From JACCVG01 sp963790245 (GTDB lineage Bacteria > Actinomycetota > Thermoleophilia > Solirubrobacterales > Thermoleophilaceae), in the NCBI GenBank assembly GCA_963790245.1, contig CAWBNP010000002.1, positions 186,001 through 250,000 on the forward strand: a stretch of 64,000 nt of DNA. Reading direction: 5' to 3'. How positions within the stretch are numbered: the stretch's first letter is position 1; every line of letters starts with the position of its first letter. The translations under genes were made by a program, and so were the position numbers. Of the stretch, positions 54,116 to 62,982 are shown piece by piece. The notes beneath the pieces were generated by a model, which searched no databases, was not told the origin of the DNA, and worked only from the letters and a program-made list of their open reading frames with translations.

Positions 54116-56163
54116 GCCGTCGCGCGGCTGCGCCGGCGGCGTTCCTGATCGTTCTGCTGCTCGCGGCGACGCTCTATGACGGCGCCTATGACGTCCGCCA
54201 CTGGGGACCTGTGGCGATCTTCGCCCTGCTCCTGCTGGCGACCGTCGTGCTGGTCGGCAGCATGCGGCCGCTCGACCGCGCTTCGGCGATCGCGGTCGCC
54301 GCGATCTGGGGCTTTGCCGCGTGGTCTGTGGCGTCGGCGATCTGGGCGCCGTCGGTCGGGCTCGCCCTGGAGGCCGGCGCGCGCAACTGCTTCTACGCAG
54401 CGCTTGTGACGGTCGCGCTGGTTGCCGTGCCCGGACCACGTGAAGCACGCCGGCTCGGCGCGCTGATCGTCGGGGGGATCGTCCTGATCGGGATCGTGAC
54501 CCTGCTGCGGCTCTATTTCGACGGAACCCTGCTGGTCGTCGCGGGCAGGCTCGACGCGCCGACCGGCTACCGCAACGCAACCGCGTGCCTGTTCGCGATC
54601 CCGTTCTGGGCCCTGCTCGGCGTCGCTGCGACGAAGAGCCGCAATCCGAGCCTGCGAGCGACAACCTTCGCGGCGGCGACCCTGACCCTCGGCCTCGCGG
54701 TGATGACCCAGTCGCGCGGCGCGCTGGTCGGGCTGGTGATCGGCGGCGTGCTAGCGCTCTATATCGGGCCGGAGTGGATCCGCCGGCCCTGGCTCGCGCT
54801 ACTCGCGGGCCTGGGCATGGTCCTCCTCTGGGGGCCGATGCTCGCGGCCCACCGGGCCTTTGAGAGCGGCACCGTCGGGGTCAGCACCGCCGACATCCAG
54901 ACCGCGGCGGGAGCGCTTGCGTTCCTCGTCGTCAATGCGCTGGTAATCGGGCTGCTGTTTGCTTTGCTCGACGGTGGCTTGCGCGCGTCTCCTCAGAACA
55001 TGCGCCACGCCAAGCGGGTCGCCGCCGCCGGTCTGATTGTCGGCACCATCGCCTTGGTGGTGGGCGCGATCACCGTGGCCGGCAACCCGATCGAGTTCGT
55101 CGACGAGAAGCTCCAGCAGTTCCAGAAGGTGCCCGATCGAACGGAGGAACTCGAGCGGCTGATCTCGACCGGTGGCGAGCGGTTCGACCTCTGGCGGGTG
55201 GCGGTCGAGGACTTCACCGGGCGGCCGGTCGCGGGCGTCGGCGAGGGCGGGTACGCCCCGTCCTACTACGCGCGCCGGGCGACCGGCCGCAACCTGACCG
55301 ATCCACACAGCCTGCCGCTGGCGGTCCTCGCCGAGACGGGGTTGATCGGCGCGCTGCTGATCGGAGTGTTCCTGGCTGCGCTGCTCTACGCCGTCCTCGC
55401 GCGCGGTGGACGGGCCTCGCTCCCGGCCCGTCGCGCCGCCGCAGGCCTCGCGGGTGGTGCGGGGGTTGTCCTCGGACAGGCACTGGTCGACTGGATCTGG
55501 CTCGTGCCGGGCGTTATCGGCCTCGGCCTCCTGTGCCTCGCCTTGAGCGCTGTCGCCGTGACGCCCCGGCCGCCGGCGCGGACGCCCGCCGCAGCGCCGC
55601 GCGTGCGTCTCCTGTTGCGCGCGGCCGCCGCCACGGGGCTGATGGTTGCGGCGCTGCTGGTCACAGCCGGGGTAATCGCCGATTTCCACGTCGGCGAGGC
55701 GCGGGCCGCCGCGCGCAATGCGCCCGAGCGGGCGCTCTCGGAGGCGCGGGCGGCAGGGGTACTCACGCCGTGGGCGCCGATCCCGCGCTATCTGGAGGCG
55801 GGAGCCCTCGAACGGCTCGGCCGGGTCGAGGAGGCGCGGGCTGTGCTGCGCGAGACCCTCGAGCGATCCGGCGGGAGCTTCGTCGTCAAGGCCCTGATCG
55901 GCGACCTCGAGCGGCGGGCCGAGAACAAGCGGGCGGCGCATGCCCGGTACCGGGAGGCGCTCCAGCGAAACCCGCGTGACATCGGCCTGCGGCGAATGGT
56001 TCAGAAGACGCGCAGCCGGGAGGCCAAGCAGGTGCGCCGCAGCCTGACCACCGGTATCGCGTTCGGCGTGCTGCTCGAGGGCGAGCTACGGGGCAGGCCC
56101 GTCGGGCCGAGTGCTACCGCCGGGCGACGAGATCGCCGAGCAGCTCCGCCCACTGCTCGGTGA
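54112..56163 (+). CDS. O-antigen polymerase/ligase-like (Wzy) with C-terminal TPR-like tail
   Basis: 683 residues from TTG 54112, coupled to the flippase stop (TTGA). About 11-12 membrane helices; Wzy_C region with GRPVAGVGEGGYAPSYYAR and DPHSLPLAVLAETGLIGALL. After a late helix near residue 515 comes a TPR-like region (LEAGALERLGRVEEARAVL; YREALQRNPRDIGLRRMV). Paralogous in plan to the polymerase at 42681-44633. The last 50 bp overlap the convergent GT4 gene. Confidence 0.88.
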   Translation: MSRRAAAPAAFLIVLLLAATLYDGAYDVRHWGPVAIFALLLLATVVLVGSMRPLDRASAIAVAAIWGFAAWSVASAIWAPSVGLALEAGARNCFYAALVTVALVAVPGPREARRLGALIVGGIVLIGIVTLLRLYFDGTLLVVAGRLDAPTGYRNATACLFAIPFWALLGVAATKSRNPSLRATTFAAATLTLGLAVMTQSRGALVGLVIGGVLALYIGPEWIRRPWLALLAGLGMVLLWGPMLAAHRAFESGTVGVSTADIQTAAGALAFLVVNALVIGLLFALLDGGLRASPQNMRHAKRVAAAGLIVGTIALVVGAITVAGNPIEFVDEKLQQFQKVPDRTEELERLISTGGERFDLWRVAVEDFTGRPVAGVGEGGYAPSYYARRATGRNLTDPHSLPLAVLAETGLIGALLIGVFLAALLYAVLARGGRASLPARRAAAGLAGGAGVVLGQALVDWIWLVPGVIGLGLLCLALSAVAVTPRPPARTPAAAPRVRLLLRAAAATGLMVAALLVTAGVIADFHVGEARAAARNAPERALSEARAAGVLTPWAPIPRYLEAGALERLGRVEEARAVLRETLERSGGSFVVKALIGDLERRAENKRAAHARYREALQRNPRDIGLRRMVQKTRSREAKQVRRSLTTGIAFGVLLEGELRGRPVGPSATAGRRDRRAAPPTAR

Positions 56164-57317
56164 CCAGCGCCCGGCTGAACCGGGCGAGCGTCGCCGCACG
56201 TCCCGCCCGGCCGAATTCAGCGACGCTTGCGGGGTCGTCGTGAAGGCGCGTGAAGAGGGCTGCGAGCGCGGCCGGATCCTCCGGTGGGGCGGCCAGGCCG
56301 GCACCGACCTCGGCCACCAGATCCGCGGATTCGCCGTGCGCCGAGAGCGCGATCGCCCGGCCGGCCGCCATCGCTTCGAGGAGCTTGGTCGGCAGGGCAC
56401 CCTCGAATATCGGGCGGTCGCGCAGCAGGACGGCCGCGACGTCGGCGTCCGCGTACAACGCCGGAACCTTCGCGTGTTCGACGCTGCCGATCATCCGCAC
56501 GTGACCGAGCCTTTCCCGCTGGATCCGGTCGGCGAGCGCGGGGGCATCGTGGCCGTCTCCCGCGATCGTCAGGACGACCCGCCCGGGCCCCGCGAGCCGC
56601 GCGGCCTCGACGAGGGTGTCGAGACCCTGTGCCATCCCGATCGTGCCGGCGTAGAGGACCCGCAGGGGACCGCTTGGTCGCGGCGGCTCTGGGTCGAACA
56701 GATCGACGTCGATCGACGGCCCGAGGCGGTGGACCCGCCCGCTGGCCGACGGCAGCGCCCCGAGGTCGCGCAGCAGGCCATCGGTGGGGACGGTGATTGC
56801 GGCGCTGCGCCTGTAGATCGTCGTTCGAGCGATTCGGCGAGCGCGACTGCACGCGCGTTGGTGAGCGCGCCCAACTCGACTGCCGACGCGGGCCAGCGGT
56901 CCGCGACGATGACCACCAGCGGCGCCCGCTTGATCCGCGGCGTACCGCAATTGCCGGCCGCCGGCCGTGAACAGCGGCGGGGATTCGACGACGACGACAT
57001 CCTGCTTTCCGCTCAGACCGACTGCCCGCAAGCGCCGAGGAGCAGAACGACAGGTGGTTGGCGATCCGCTTGACGAACCCGCGATTGGCGGTTGGGTAGA
57101 TCGCCGTACGGATGATCCGCAGGTCACCGTCGTGTTCGACCTCGTAGGGCCGGTTGCGATACGGCTTGCGGATCTCCCCGTCGGGATAGTTGGGAAAGCC
57201 CGTGTGGACGATCACCTCCGCACCCCGTGCGCGGAGCCCGTGGGCGAGAGCGGCGATCCGCGCCTGGGGAGCGCCCACCTCGGGCGGGTAGTAGTGGGTC
57301 AGGAAAAGGACTCGCAG
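56114..57317 (-). CDS. GT4-family glycosyltransferase, WcaI/WbuB-like (frame breaks)
   Basis: About 400 residues. N-terminal LRVLFLTHYYPPEVGAPQAR and VIVHTGFPNYPDGEI, typical of the WbuB/L-fucosamine transferase group; KQDVVVVESPPLFT; donor domain GPLRVLYAGTIGMAQGLDTL and PTKLLEAMAAGRAIAL. Frame changes between about 57050 and 56950 and near 56840. Start taken as CTG 57317, with TATCCT 9 nt upstream on this strand; ATG 57345 in another frame is the alternative if a base is missing. Confidence 0.8.
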
Positions 57318-57326
57318 AACCGAGCG

Positions 57327-57332
57327 AGGATA
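57327..57332 (-). promoter_or_regulatory. -10 element for the GT4 gene at 57317
   Basis: Minus strand TATCCT, 9 nt before CTG 57317, back-to-back with the plus-strand box at 57340. Confidence 0.35.
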
Positions 57333-57339
57333 TGACGGA

Positions 57340-57345
57340 TACCAT
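57340..57345 (+). promoter_or_regulatory. -10 element, leaderless start of the 57353 gene
   Basis: TACCAT (TANNNT) stands 7 nt before ATG 57353. Confidence 0.45.
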
Positions 57346-57352
57346 CGCCGCG

Positions 57353-57758
57353 ATGCGCCCAAGGTCGCTGATCGTCGTCCTGGCGGCCTGCCTGGGCCTG
57401 GCAATCGGCGCCGCCGAAGCGCCCGCAAAGGGACCGCCGACCGACCCACGGCCGGGCAGCCCGTCGGAGGCCGTCTACGGCATTCCGCTCGAACGCGCTC
57501 GCCGCGACGCCGCACCCGGTGGCCGCCGCGGCCAGGCGAGTCGCTCGGAGATGGGGGTCGGCATCCTCGGCGCTCGTGCCCGGCACCCGTGCCGAGTTGG
57601 AGCTGCGCGGCGCAGGCGACCCGCCCGAGGGCGGTGACCGATCCGGTATCGCGCTCGCCATCCTGCTCGTCGGTCTCGCGGCGCTCGCGGTCGCCGGCGG
57701 TGTGGTGGGCACGCGTGCCGCCCACGCCTCGCGACCGCGGGACCAGGAGCAGGCTTAG
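57353..57758 (+). CDS. Small exported protein with C-terminal membrane helix (frame break)
   Basis: About 134 residues after one correction near 57570. Signal peptide MRPRSLIVVLAACLGLAIGA, a Pro/Gly/Arg-rich stretch, VPGTRAELELRGAGDPPEGG in a second frame, then one membrane helix IALAILLVGLAALAVAGGVV and a short basic tail. Same plan as the exported protein at 44598-45215, though no clear sequence identity. Function unknown. Confidence 0.6.
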
Positions 57759-57768
57759 TCGGCCGGTG

Positions 57769-58527
57769 CTAAGGCAGAGGACCCGACTGGATCAGGTAGG
57801 ACCCGACGAGCACGAAGCCGCCGGCCAGCCCGAGGGCCGCGAGCGCGATTCGGCGCATGCCGGTCTCCTGTAAGGCCCGCACGACTCGCGCGCCGAGCTT
57901 GCGCAACGGCAGGGACCCGGTGTGGGCGAGGATCGACAGGTCGCCGCGTAGCGTCCGCGAGTCGATGTAGTCGAGGTCGACCTCGATCTTGCGCGGCAGA
58001 ATCTCGCGGGCGTAGAGCTCGGAGGACCCGTGGGCATCGGCATCGGCCAATAGCCGCCCCTCCTCGACGTACTCGATCTGGGCGGGGCCGGTGATCCCGG
58101 GGGTCACCGACAGGATCATGTCGTACTGCTCAGGGAACATCCGTACGAACTCCTCGACCTCCGGTCGCGGGCCGACGAGGCTCATCTCACCGCGCAGGAC
58201 GTTCAGGAGCTGCGGTAGCTCGTCGAGCTTGGAGGCGACCAAGAAGTGTCCGAGCGGGGTCAGCCGCTCATCCTGATGCCGGGTCAGCGACGGGCCGGCG
58301 GCGTCACGGCGCATCTTGCGGAACTTGAGCATGTGGAAAGGCTTCCCGCCGCGGCCGATGCGGCGGGCGCGGTAAAAGATCGGGCCCGGGGAGTCGACGA
58401 AGATCAGGACGGCGACAGCCGTTCCGGCAAGCAGCGCGAACGGCAGCGCGAGCAGGGTGAGTCCGAGGTCGAAGGCGCGCATCACGTCGATGTCCGATCG
58501 TCTGGCGGCCACCTGGCCGTCCATCAA
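57769..58527 (-). CDS. Polyprenyl-phosphate sugar-1-phosphate transferase (short PglC-like form)
   Basis: 252 residues, clean frame. One N-terminal re-entrant/membrane segment, DLGLTLLALPFALLAGTAVA, then YRARRIGRGGKPFHMLKFRK, SKLDELPQLLNVLRGEMSLV, GPRPEVEEF and GITGPAQIEYVEEGRLL. The catalytic domain lacks the large N-terminal part of the paralogues at 41198 and 62983, and has an extra C-terminal hydrophobic helix. The start at 58527 overlaps the nucleotidyltransferase stop. Confidence 0.9.
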   Translation of the reverse strand: MMDGQVAARRSDIDVMRAFDLGLTLLALPFALLAGTAVAVLIFVDSPGPIFYRARRIGRGGKPFHMLKFRKMRRDAAGPSLTRHQDERLTPLGHFLVASKLDELPQLLNVLRGEMSLVGPRPEVEEFVRMFPEQYDMILSVTPGITGPAQIEYVEEGRLLADADAHGSSELYAREILPRKIEVDLDYIDSRTLRGDLSILAHTGSLPLRKLGARVVRALQETGMRRIALAALGLAGGFVLVGSYLIQSGPLP

Positions 58528-59281
58528 CCGGGTCCGACGGCGGGGTGCGTCGCGGTGTCGGTCACGAACGTGTCGGCGGCGCCCTCGAAGTCCTGGACGG
58601 CCTCCTCGAGGTTGTGGAGCCGGCCGATGTCCATCCAGTAGCCGGGGTGCTCGTAGGCCGCCACCGTCTGCCCACCGGCGATCAGGCGGGTGATCAGGTC
58701 GGGGAAGTCGGTGCGGGTCCCGCGCTCGACGATCGCCTGAACGCTCGGCTGCACTGCGTAGACGCCCATGCTGACCGGCCAGGAGTAGCGCGGCTTTTCA
58801 TCGATCCGATCGATCCGACGCGCGGTCCCGAGCTGCTCGCTCAGATGGAGGACGCCGTAGTCGATGTCGATCTGCTGCAGCGAGCTGGCGATCGTCAGGG
58901 CCGCGCCCGACTCGCGGTGGGCGTCGAGCAGGTTCGGGTAGAGCGCTTGATCGGTCAGGACATCCCCGTTCATCATGATGAAGGTGCTCCTCGAAGGCGG
59001 CGATCTCGGCGAGTGCGCCGACCGTGCCGAGCGGGTCGTCGCTCCCGGAAGTAGGTGATCTCGACGCCGTACTTGTCGCCGTCCTGGAAATGGTTTCGAT
59101 CATCCGGCGAGATGTAGCCGGTCGCGAGCACGATCTCGCGGATCCCGCAATGGCGAGCTGGGCCGGATGATGACCTCGAGGATCGACTGCTCGCCCGACC
59201 GGCAGCATCGGCTTGGGAAGCACGTGTGTGTAGGGCAGTAGACGTGCGCCCTTGCCCACCGGCGAAGATGATCGCTTTCAT
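58524..59281 (-). CDS. Sugar-1-phosphate nucleotidyltransferase (frame breaks)
   Basis: Couples a sugar-1-phosphate to an NTP. About 252 residues after correction. MKAIIFAGGQG opening; LLPYTHVLPKPMLPVG visible in a second frame; HCGIREIVLATGYISPD; YGVEITYFRER; MMNGDVLTDQALYPNLLDAH; and the end YEHPGYWMDIGRLHNLEEAV. No hexapeptide acyltransferase repeats. Frame changes near 59240, 59195, 59170, 59045 and 58975. Sugar specificity not decidable (GDP-mannose or glucose type). Confidence 0.82.
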
Positions 59282-59378
59282 GAGCGCGCCGCCAGGGCTA
59301 TCGGTGAGGGTGGTCATCGCCGCAGCGAATGCCCGGCGGGCCAGACCCACCTGCGCGGAGGGGTCCCGGCACGGACCC

Positions 59379-59384
59379 TAGAAT
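59379..59384 (+). promoter_or_regulatory. -10 element, leaderless start of the epimerase gene
   Basis: TAGAAT is followed by 7 nt and ATG 59392. This favours ATG 59392 over the in-frame TTG 59402, and implies a one-base error just after the start. Confidence 0.5.
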
Positions 59385-59391
59385 GTCCCCA

Positions 59392-60375
59392 ATGACCTCT
59401 ATTGGGCTGCCAAGCTGTCGCGGTGACGGGCGCGGGCGGCTTCATCGGCAGCCATCTCGTCGACCGCCTGGTCGCCGAGGGCGCCGATGTGCGCGCCTTC
59501 CTGCGCTACAACTCGCGCGGTGACATCGGTGCGCTCGCCTGGGACAGCGATGTGTCCGCGGTCGAGCTCGGCTTCGGGGATCTGCGCGACCTCCAGGCTC
59601 CGACAGCGCTGGTCGACGGGTTGCGACACCGTGCTGCACCTCGGGGCCCTGATCGCGATCCCGTACACCTACCGGCCACGCGGGATGTGATGAGACCAAT
59701 GTCGTCGGCACCCACAACGTCCTGTCGGCGGCGCTGCGGCAGGCTGAAGCGCGTCGTCTCGATCTCGACCAGCGAGGTCTACGGCACGCCCCGCGGTGAC
59801 TCGATCACGGAGGACGACCCGCTCAACGCCCAGTCGCCCTACGCGGCCTCGAAGATCGCCGCCGATCAGCTCGCGCTCAGCTACCACCGTTCGTTCGGTC
59901 TGCCGGTCGGCGTCCTGCGGCCGTTCAACACCTTCGGGCCCCGACAGTCGGCGCGCGCCGTGATCCCGACGATCCTCGCCCAGGGCCTCGCCGGACTTCC
60001 GCTCTCGCTCGGATCGCTCCATCCGGTGCGGGACTTCCTGTTCGTCGAGGACACGGTGGCCGGGATTCTGCCTTCGCCGAGTGGGAGAGCGCAGCCGGGC
60101 CAGGTCGTCCACTCGGCACCGGGTCGGCGTATCGATCGGCGACGTCGTGAGACTGGCCGGCAAGGTCCTCGGACGCGAGCTCGAGGTCAGGCTCGACGAG
60201 CAGCGGGTCCGGCCGGACGCGAGCGAGGTCAGCTCCTGATCGCGACGCCTCGCTCGCGCGGGCCGAGCTCGGCTGGGCCCCCGAGGTCGACCTCGAGGCC
60301 GGGGCTCGCGCAGACCGCGGAGTGGATCGAGCCGCAACCTGCGAGCGCTATCGCCCCGACGTCTACGCGGTGTGA
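59392..60375 (+). CDS. NAD-dependent nucleotide-sugar epimerase/dehydratase (frame breaks)
   Basis: Extended SDR of about 327 residues. AVAVTGAGGFIGSHLVDRLV (NAD site), VLHLGALIAIPYTY, SISTSEVYGTP, catalytic YAASK (QSPYAASKIAADQLAL), VLRPFNTFGPRQSARAVIPT and RDFLFVEDTVAG. The end ERYRPDVYAV is in another frame and stops at 60375, overlapping the next gene by GTGA. Frame changes near 59400, 59625, 59685, 59735, 60085, 60125 and 60235. Confidence 0.85.
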
Positions 60376-61563
60376 GCGCGACGGGGGGCGAGGAGGCTGC
60401 GTCGGTCCCGCAGCGGTCCGTGCCACTGGCCGACGTCCGGCTTCCGGCCGAGGCCATCGCCGCGGCCGCGACGGACGTGCTCGAGGGCGGCTGGCTCTCG
60501 AGGGGCCCGGAGGTCGAGCGGTTCGAGCGCGCGTCGCCGAGGACGCGGCTCGCCGCACGCGGTCGCCTGCAACGAGCTGGGACGGCCGCTCTTCAGCTGG
60601 CGCTCGCTGCAACGGGGGTTGGGCCCGGGCGACGAGGTGGTGATGCCGTCGCTGTCGTTCGTGGCCGGGGCCAACGTGGTGGTCGAGCTCGGGGCGGAGC
60701 CGGTGTTCTGCGACGTGATTGCCGCGGATGACCTGACTCTCGATCCGGCGTCGCTCGAGCGGTGCATCACCGACGCGACGAAGGCCGTCATCCCGATGCA
60801 TTACGGGGGCTACCCGTGCTCGCGCGGAGCTGCTCGACGTGACCCGGTCACCACGGCGTGGACGCGTGGTCGAGGACGCCGCCCACGCGATCGGCGCGAG
60901 CGTCCCGGACGCGGGCGACGATGTCGAGTGCGGCACCTGGGGGGAGGCCGGTTGCTACAGCTTCTTCGCGAACAAGAACCTCCCGCTCGGCGAAGGCGGC
61001 ATGCTCGTGACGGCGACGACGGATCGGCGGCGCCGTCCGCGCCTGCTGCGCTCGCACGGCATGACGACGGTCACCTGGGAGCGCCACAGCGGCCACGCGA
61101 GCTCCTACGACGTCACTGCGCCCGGGCTACAACCAGCGCCTCGACGAGCTGCGGGCGGCCATGGGACCGGTGCTGCTGGCGGAGCTCGACGGTCGAACGC
61201 GGCGCGCGGCGAGCGGTGGCTCCGCTACGACGCCGGTATCGACGGCGGATCGATGGCGTGATCGTGCCGTTCTCCGGACGCGGCGAGCCCGGGCGCAGCG
61301 CGAACCACATGGCGGTGGTCGTGCTGGACGGCGGACGTCGATCGGGACGGGCGTGCGAGCGACGCTCACCAGGCCGGAATTCAGACCAGCTTCCACTACC
61401 CGCCGACGCACACGTTCACCGCGTACCGCGGCGCTCGCGCCGACGTGCCGGTCACGGACGCGATCGGCGCCCAGGTTGCTGACGCTGCCGCTCTTCCCGC
61501 ACCTGACGGACCGACCAGCGTCGATACGTGGTCGAGGCGCTGGCGGCAGCCGTCGCTCGCTGA
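60372..61563 (+). CDS. DegT/DnrJ/EryC1-family PLP aminotransferase (frame breaks)
   Basis: Aminates a keto-sugar nucleotide, probably the product of the preceding epimerase/dehydratase. About 395 residues. SVPLADVRLPAEAIAAAATD, LEGGWLSRGPEVERFE; GPGDEVVMPSLSFVAGANVV; VEDAAHAIGAS; the PLP lysine in CYSFFANKNLPLGEGGM; and the end VVEALAAAVAR before TGA 61561-61563. Frame changes near 60535, 60565, 60615, 60820, 60865, 61120, 61190, 61345 and later. GTG 60372 overlaps the epimerase stop. Confidence 0.83.
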
Positions 61564-61566
61564 TCT

Positions 61567-62960
61567 CTAGGCGCGAATCAGCTCGAGGACCAGGTCGCGC
61601 TTCGCGGCCATGTCGTCCTCGGAGACCAGCGACTCGAGGTTGAGCCGCAGCAGCGGCTCGGTGTTCGACGGTCTGACGTTGAAGTGCCAGTCGTCGTAGT
61701 CGACCGAGATCGCCGTCGAGCCGGCTGAGACCTCTCCGTCGGAGATAGGCGCTCGGCGATCTCCGGCATCTTCGCGTCCGGGTCGCGCGACCTCGGAGTT
61801 GATCTCGCCGGAGATGAAGTAGACGTCCCGGTAGCGGGCCAGCAGTTCGCTGAGCCGCTGTCCCTTGCGCGAGAGCAGCTCCAGCACCAGCAGCGCGGGC
61901 AGCGTGCCCGAGTCCGCGCAGTAGAAGTCGCGGAAGTAGTAATGACCCGATACCTCGCCGCCGAAGATCGCGCCCTCCTCGCGCATCCGGCTCTTGAAGA
62001 ATGCGTGGCCGACTCGGTTCACGGCTGGCGGTGCCGCCCGCGCGCTTCGACGGTGTCGGCGACCGCGCGGCTCGCGCGCACGTCATAGAGGATCTGTGGC
62101 GCCAGGACTCTTGGCGAGGATCGCCTCGCCGAGCAGCGCGGTGAGGAAGTCGCCGTCGACGAAGCGACCGGTGTCGTCGACGAAGAAGCAGCGGTCGGCG
62201 TCACCGTCCCAGGCGATGCCCAGGTCGGCTCCTTCGGAGAGCACTCGTTTGGTCAGCTCCGTCGGTTCTCGGGCAGCAGCGGATTGGGCTCGTGGTCCGG
62301 GAACTCGCCGTCGGGGGTCCAGTAGGTCGCGCTCTGGTCGAGTCGGCAGCTGGTCCAACAGCGGTCCGACCATCGGCCCGGCCATCCCGTTGCCGCCGTC
62401 GAGGACGACCTTCGCCGATCGGATGCGCTCGCGGTCGATGAACGCCTTCGGCGGCCGCGCGGAATGCGCGGAGCGATGTCGAGCTCCGCGAGCTGGCCGC
62501 GAGCGACGGAGGGGGCGCCGGGTTCGCCCCGGCCGATCAGCTCGGCAAGCTCCTTGATGCCGCTGTCGCCGGAGAGCGCCAGCGCGCCGCTGCGGACGAG
62601 CTTGGCACCCGTGTAGGCCTTCGGGTTGTGCGAAGCGGTGCACATCAGGCCGCCGTCGAGGCTCTGGCTCCCGACGGCGAAGTAGAGCATCTCGGTGCCG
62701 ACCATCCCGAGCGCGACGACGTCGGCGCCGTCGTCGAGGATCCCCTCGGCGTAGGCGCCGGCAAGAGCTCGGCGGCGCAGCCGCATGTCGCGACCGAGCG
62801 CGACGCGGAGTCCGTCGACGGGCTTGCCCTCGAGCTCGGCCAGCACCTCGATGAAGGCGCGACCGATCCGGTAGGCGAGCGATTCGTCGATCTGCTCGCC
62901 GTAGAGGCCGCGCACGTCATAGGCCTTGAAGATCGACTGATCGACGACGGGAGCGCTCAC
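61567..62960 (-). CDS. Phosphomannomutase/phosphoglucomutase (frame breaks)
   Basis: Interconverts hexose 6- and 1-phosphates for nucleotide-sugar synthesis. About 460 residues. IFKAYDVRGLYGEQIDE, LGRDMRLRR, catalytic Ser in CTASHNPKAYTGAK, metal loop WDGDADRCFFVDD, sugar site FGGEVSGHYYFRDF and a phosphate-binding end with RPSNTEPLLRLNLES. GTG 62960 is chosen because TAGAGT stands 7 nt upstream on this strand. Frame changes near 62465, 62340, 62265, 62095, 62035, 61795 and 61745. Confidence 0.9.
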
Positions 62961-62967
62961 GCCCGGC

Positions 62968-62973
62968 ACTCTA
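62968..62973 (-). promoter_or_regulatory. -10 element of a leaderless phosphohexomutase promoter
   Basis: Minus strand TAGAGT, 7 nt before GTG 62960, in the 22-bp gap after the sugar-transferase gene. Confidence 0.45.
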
Positions 62974-62982
62974 GACGCGCCG

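Noticed and set aside
52228..56163. A single 1311-residue flippase-polymerase fusion
   Set aside because: Between about 53490 and 54112 this frame is nonsense, while the neighbouring frame holds the last flippase helices and tail. The run-through is due to one base error, and the polymerase starts at TTG 54112.
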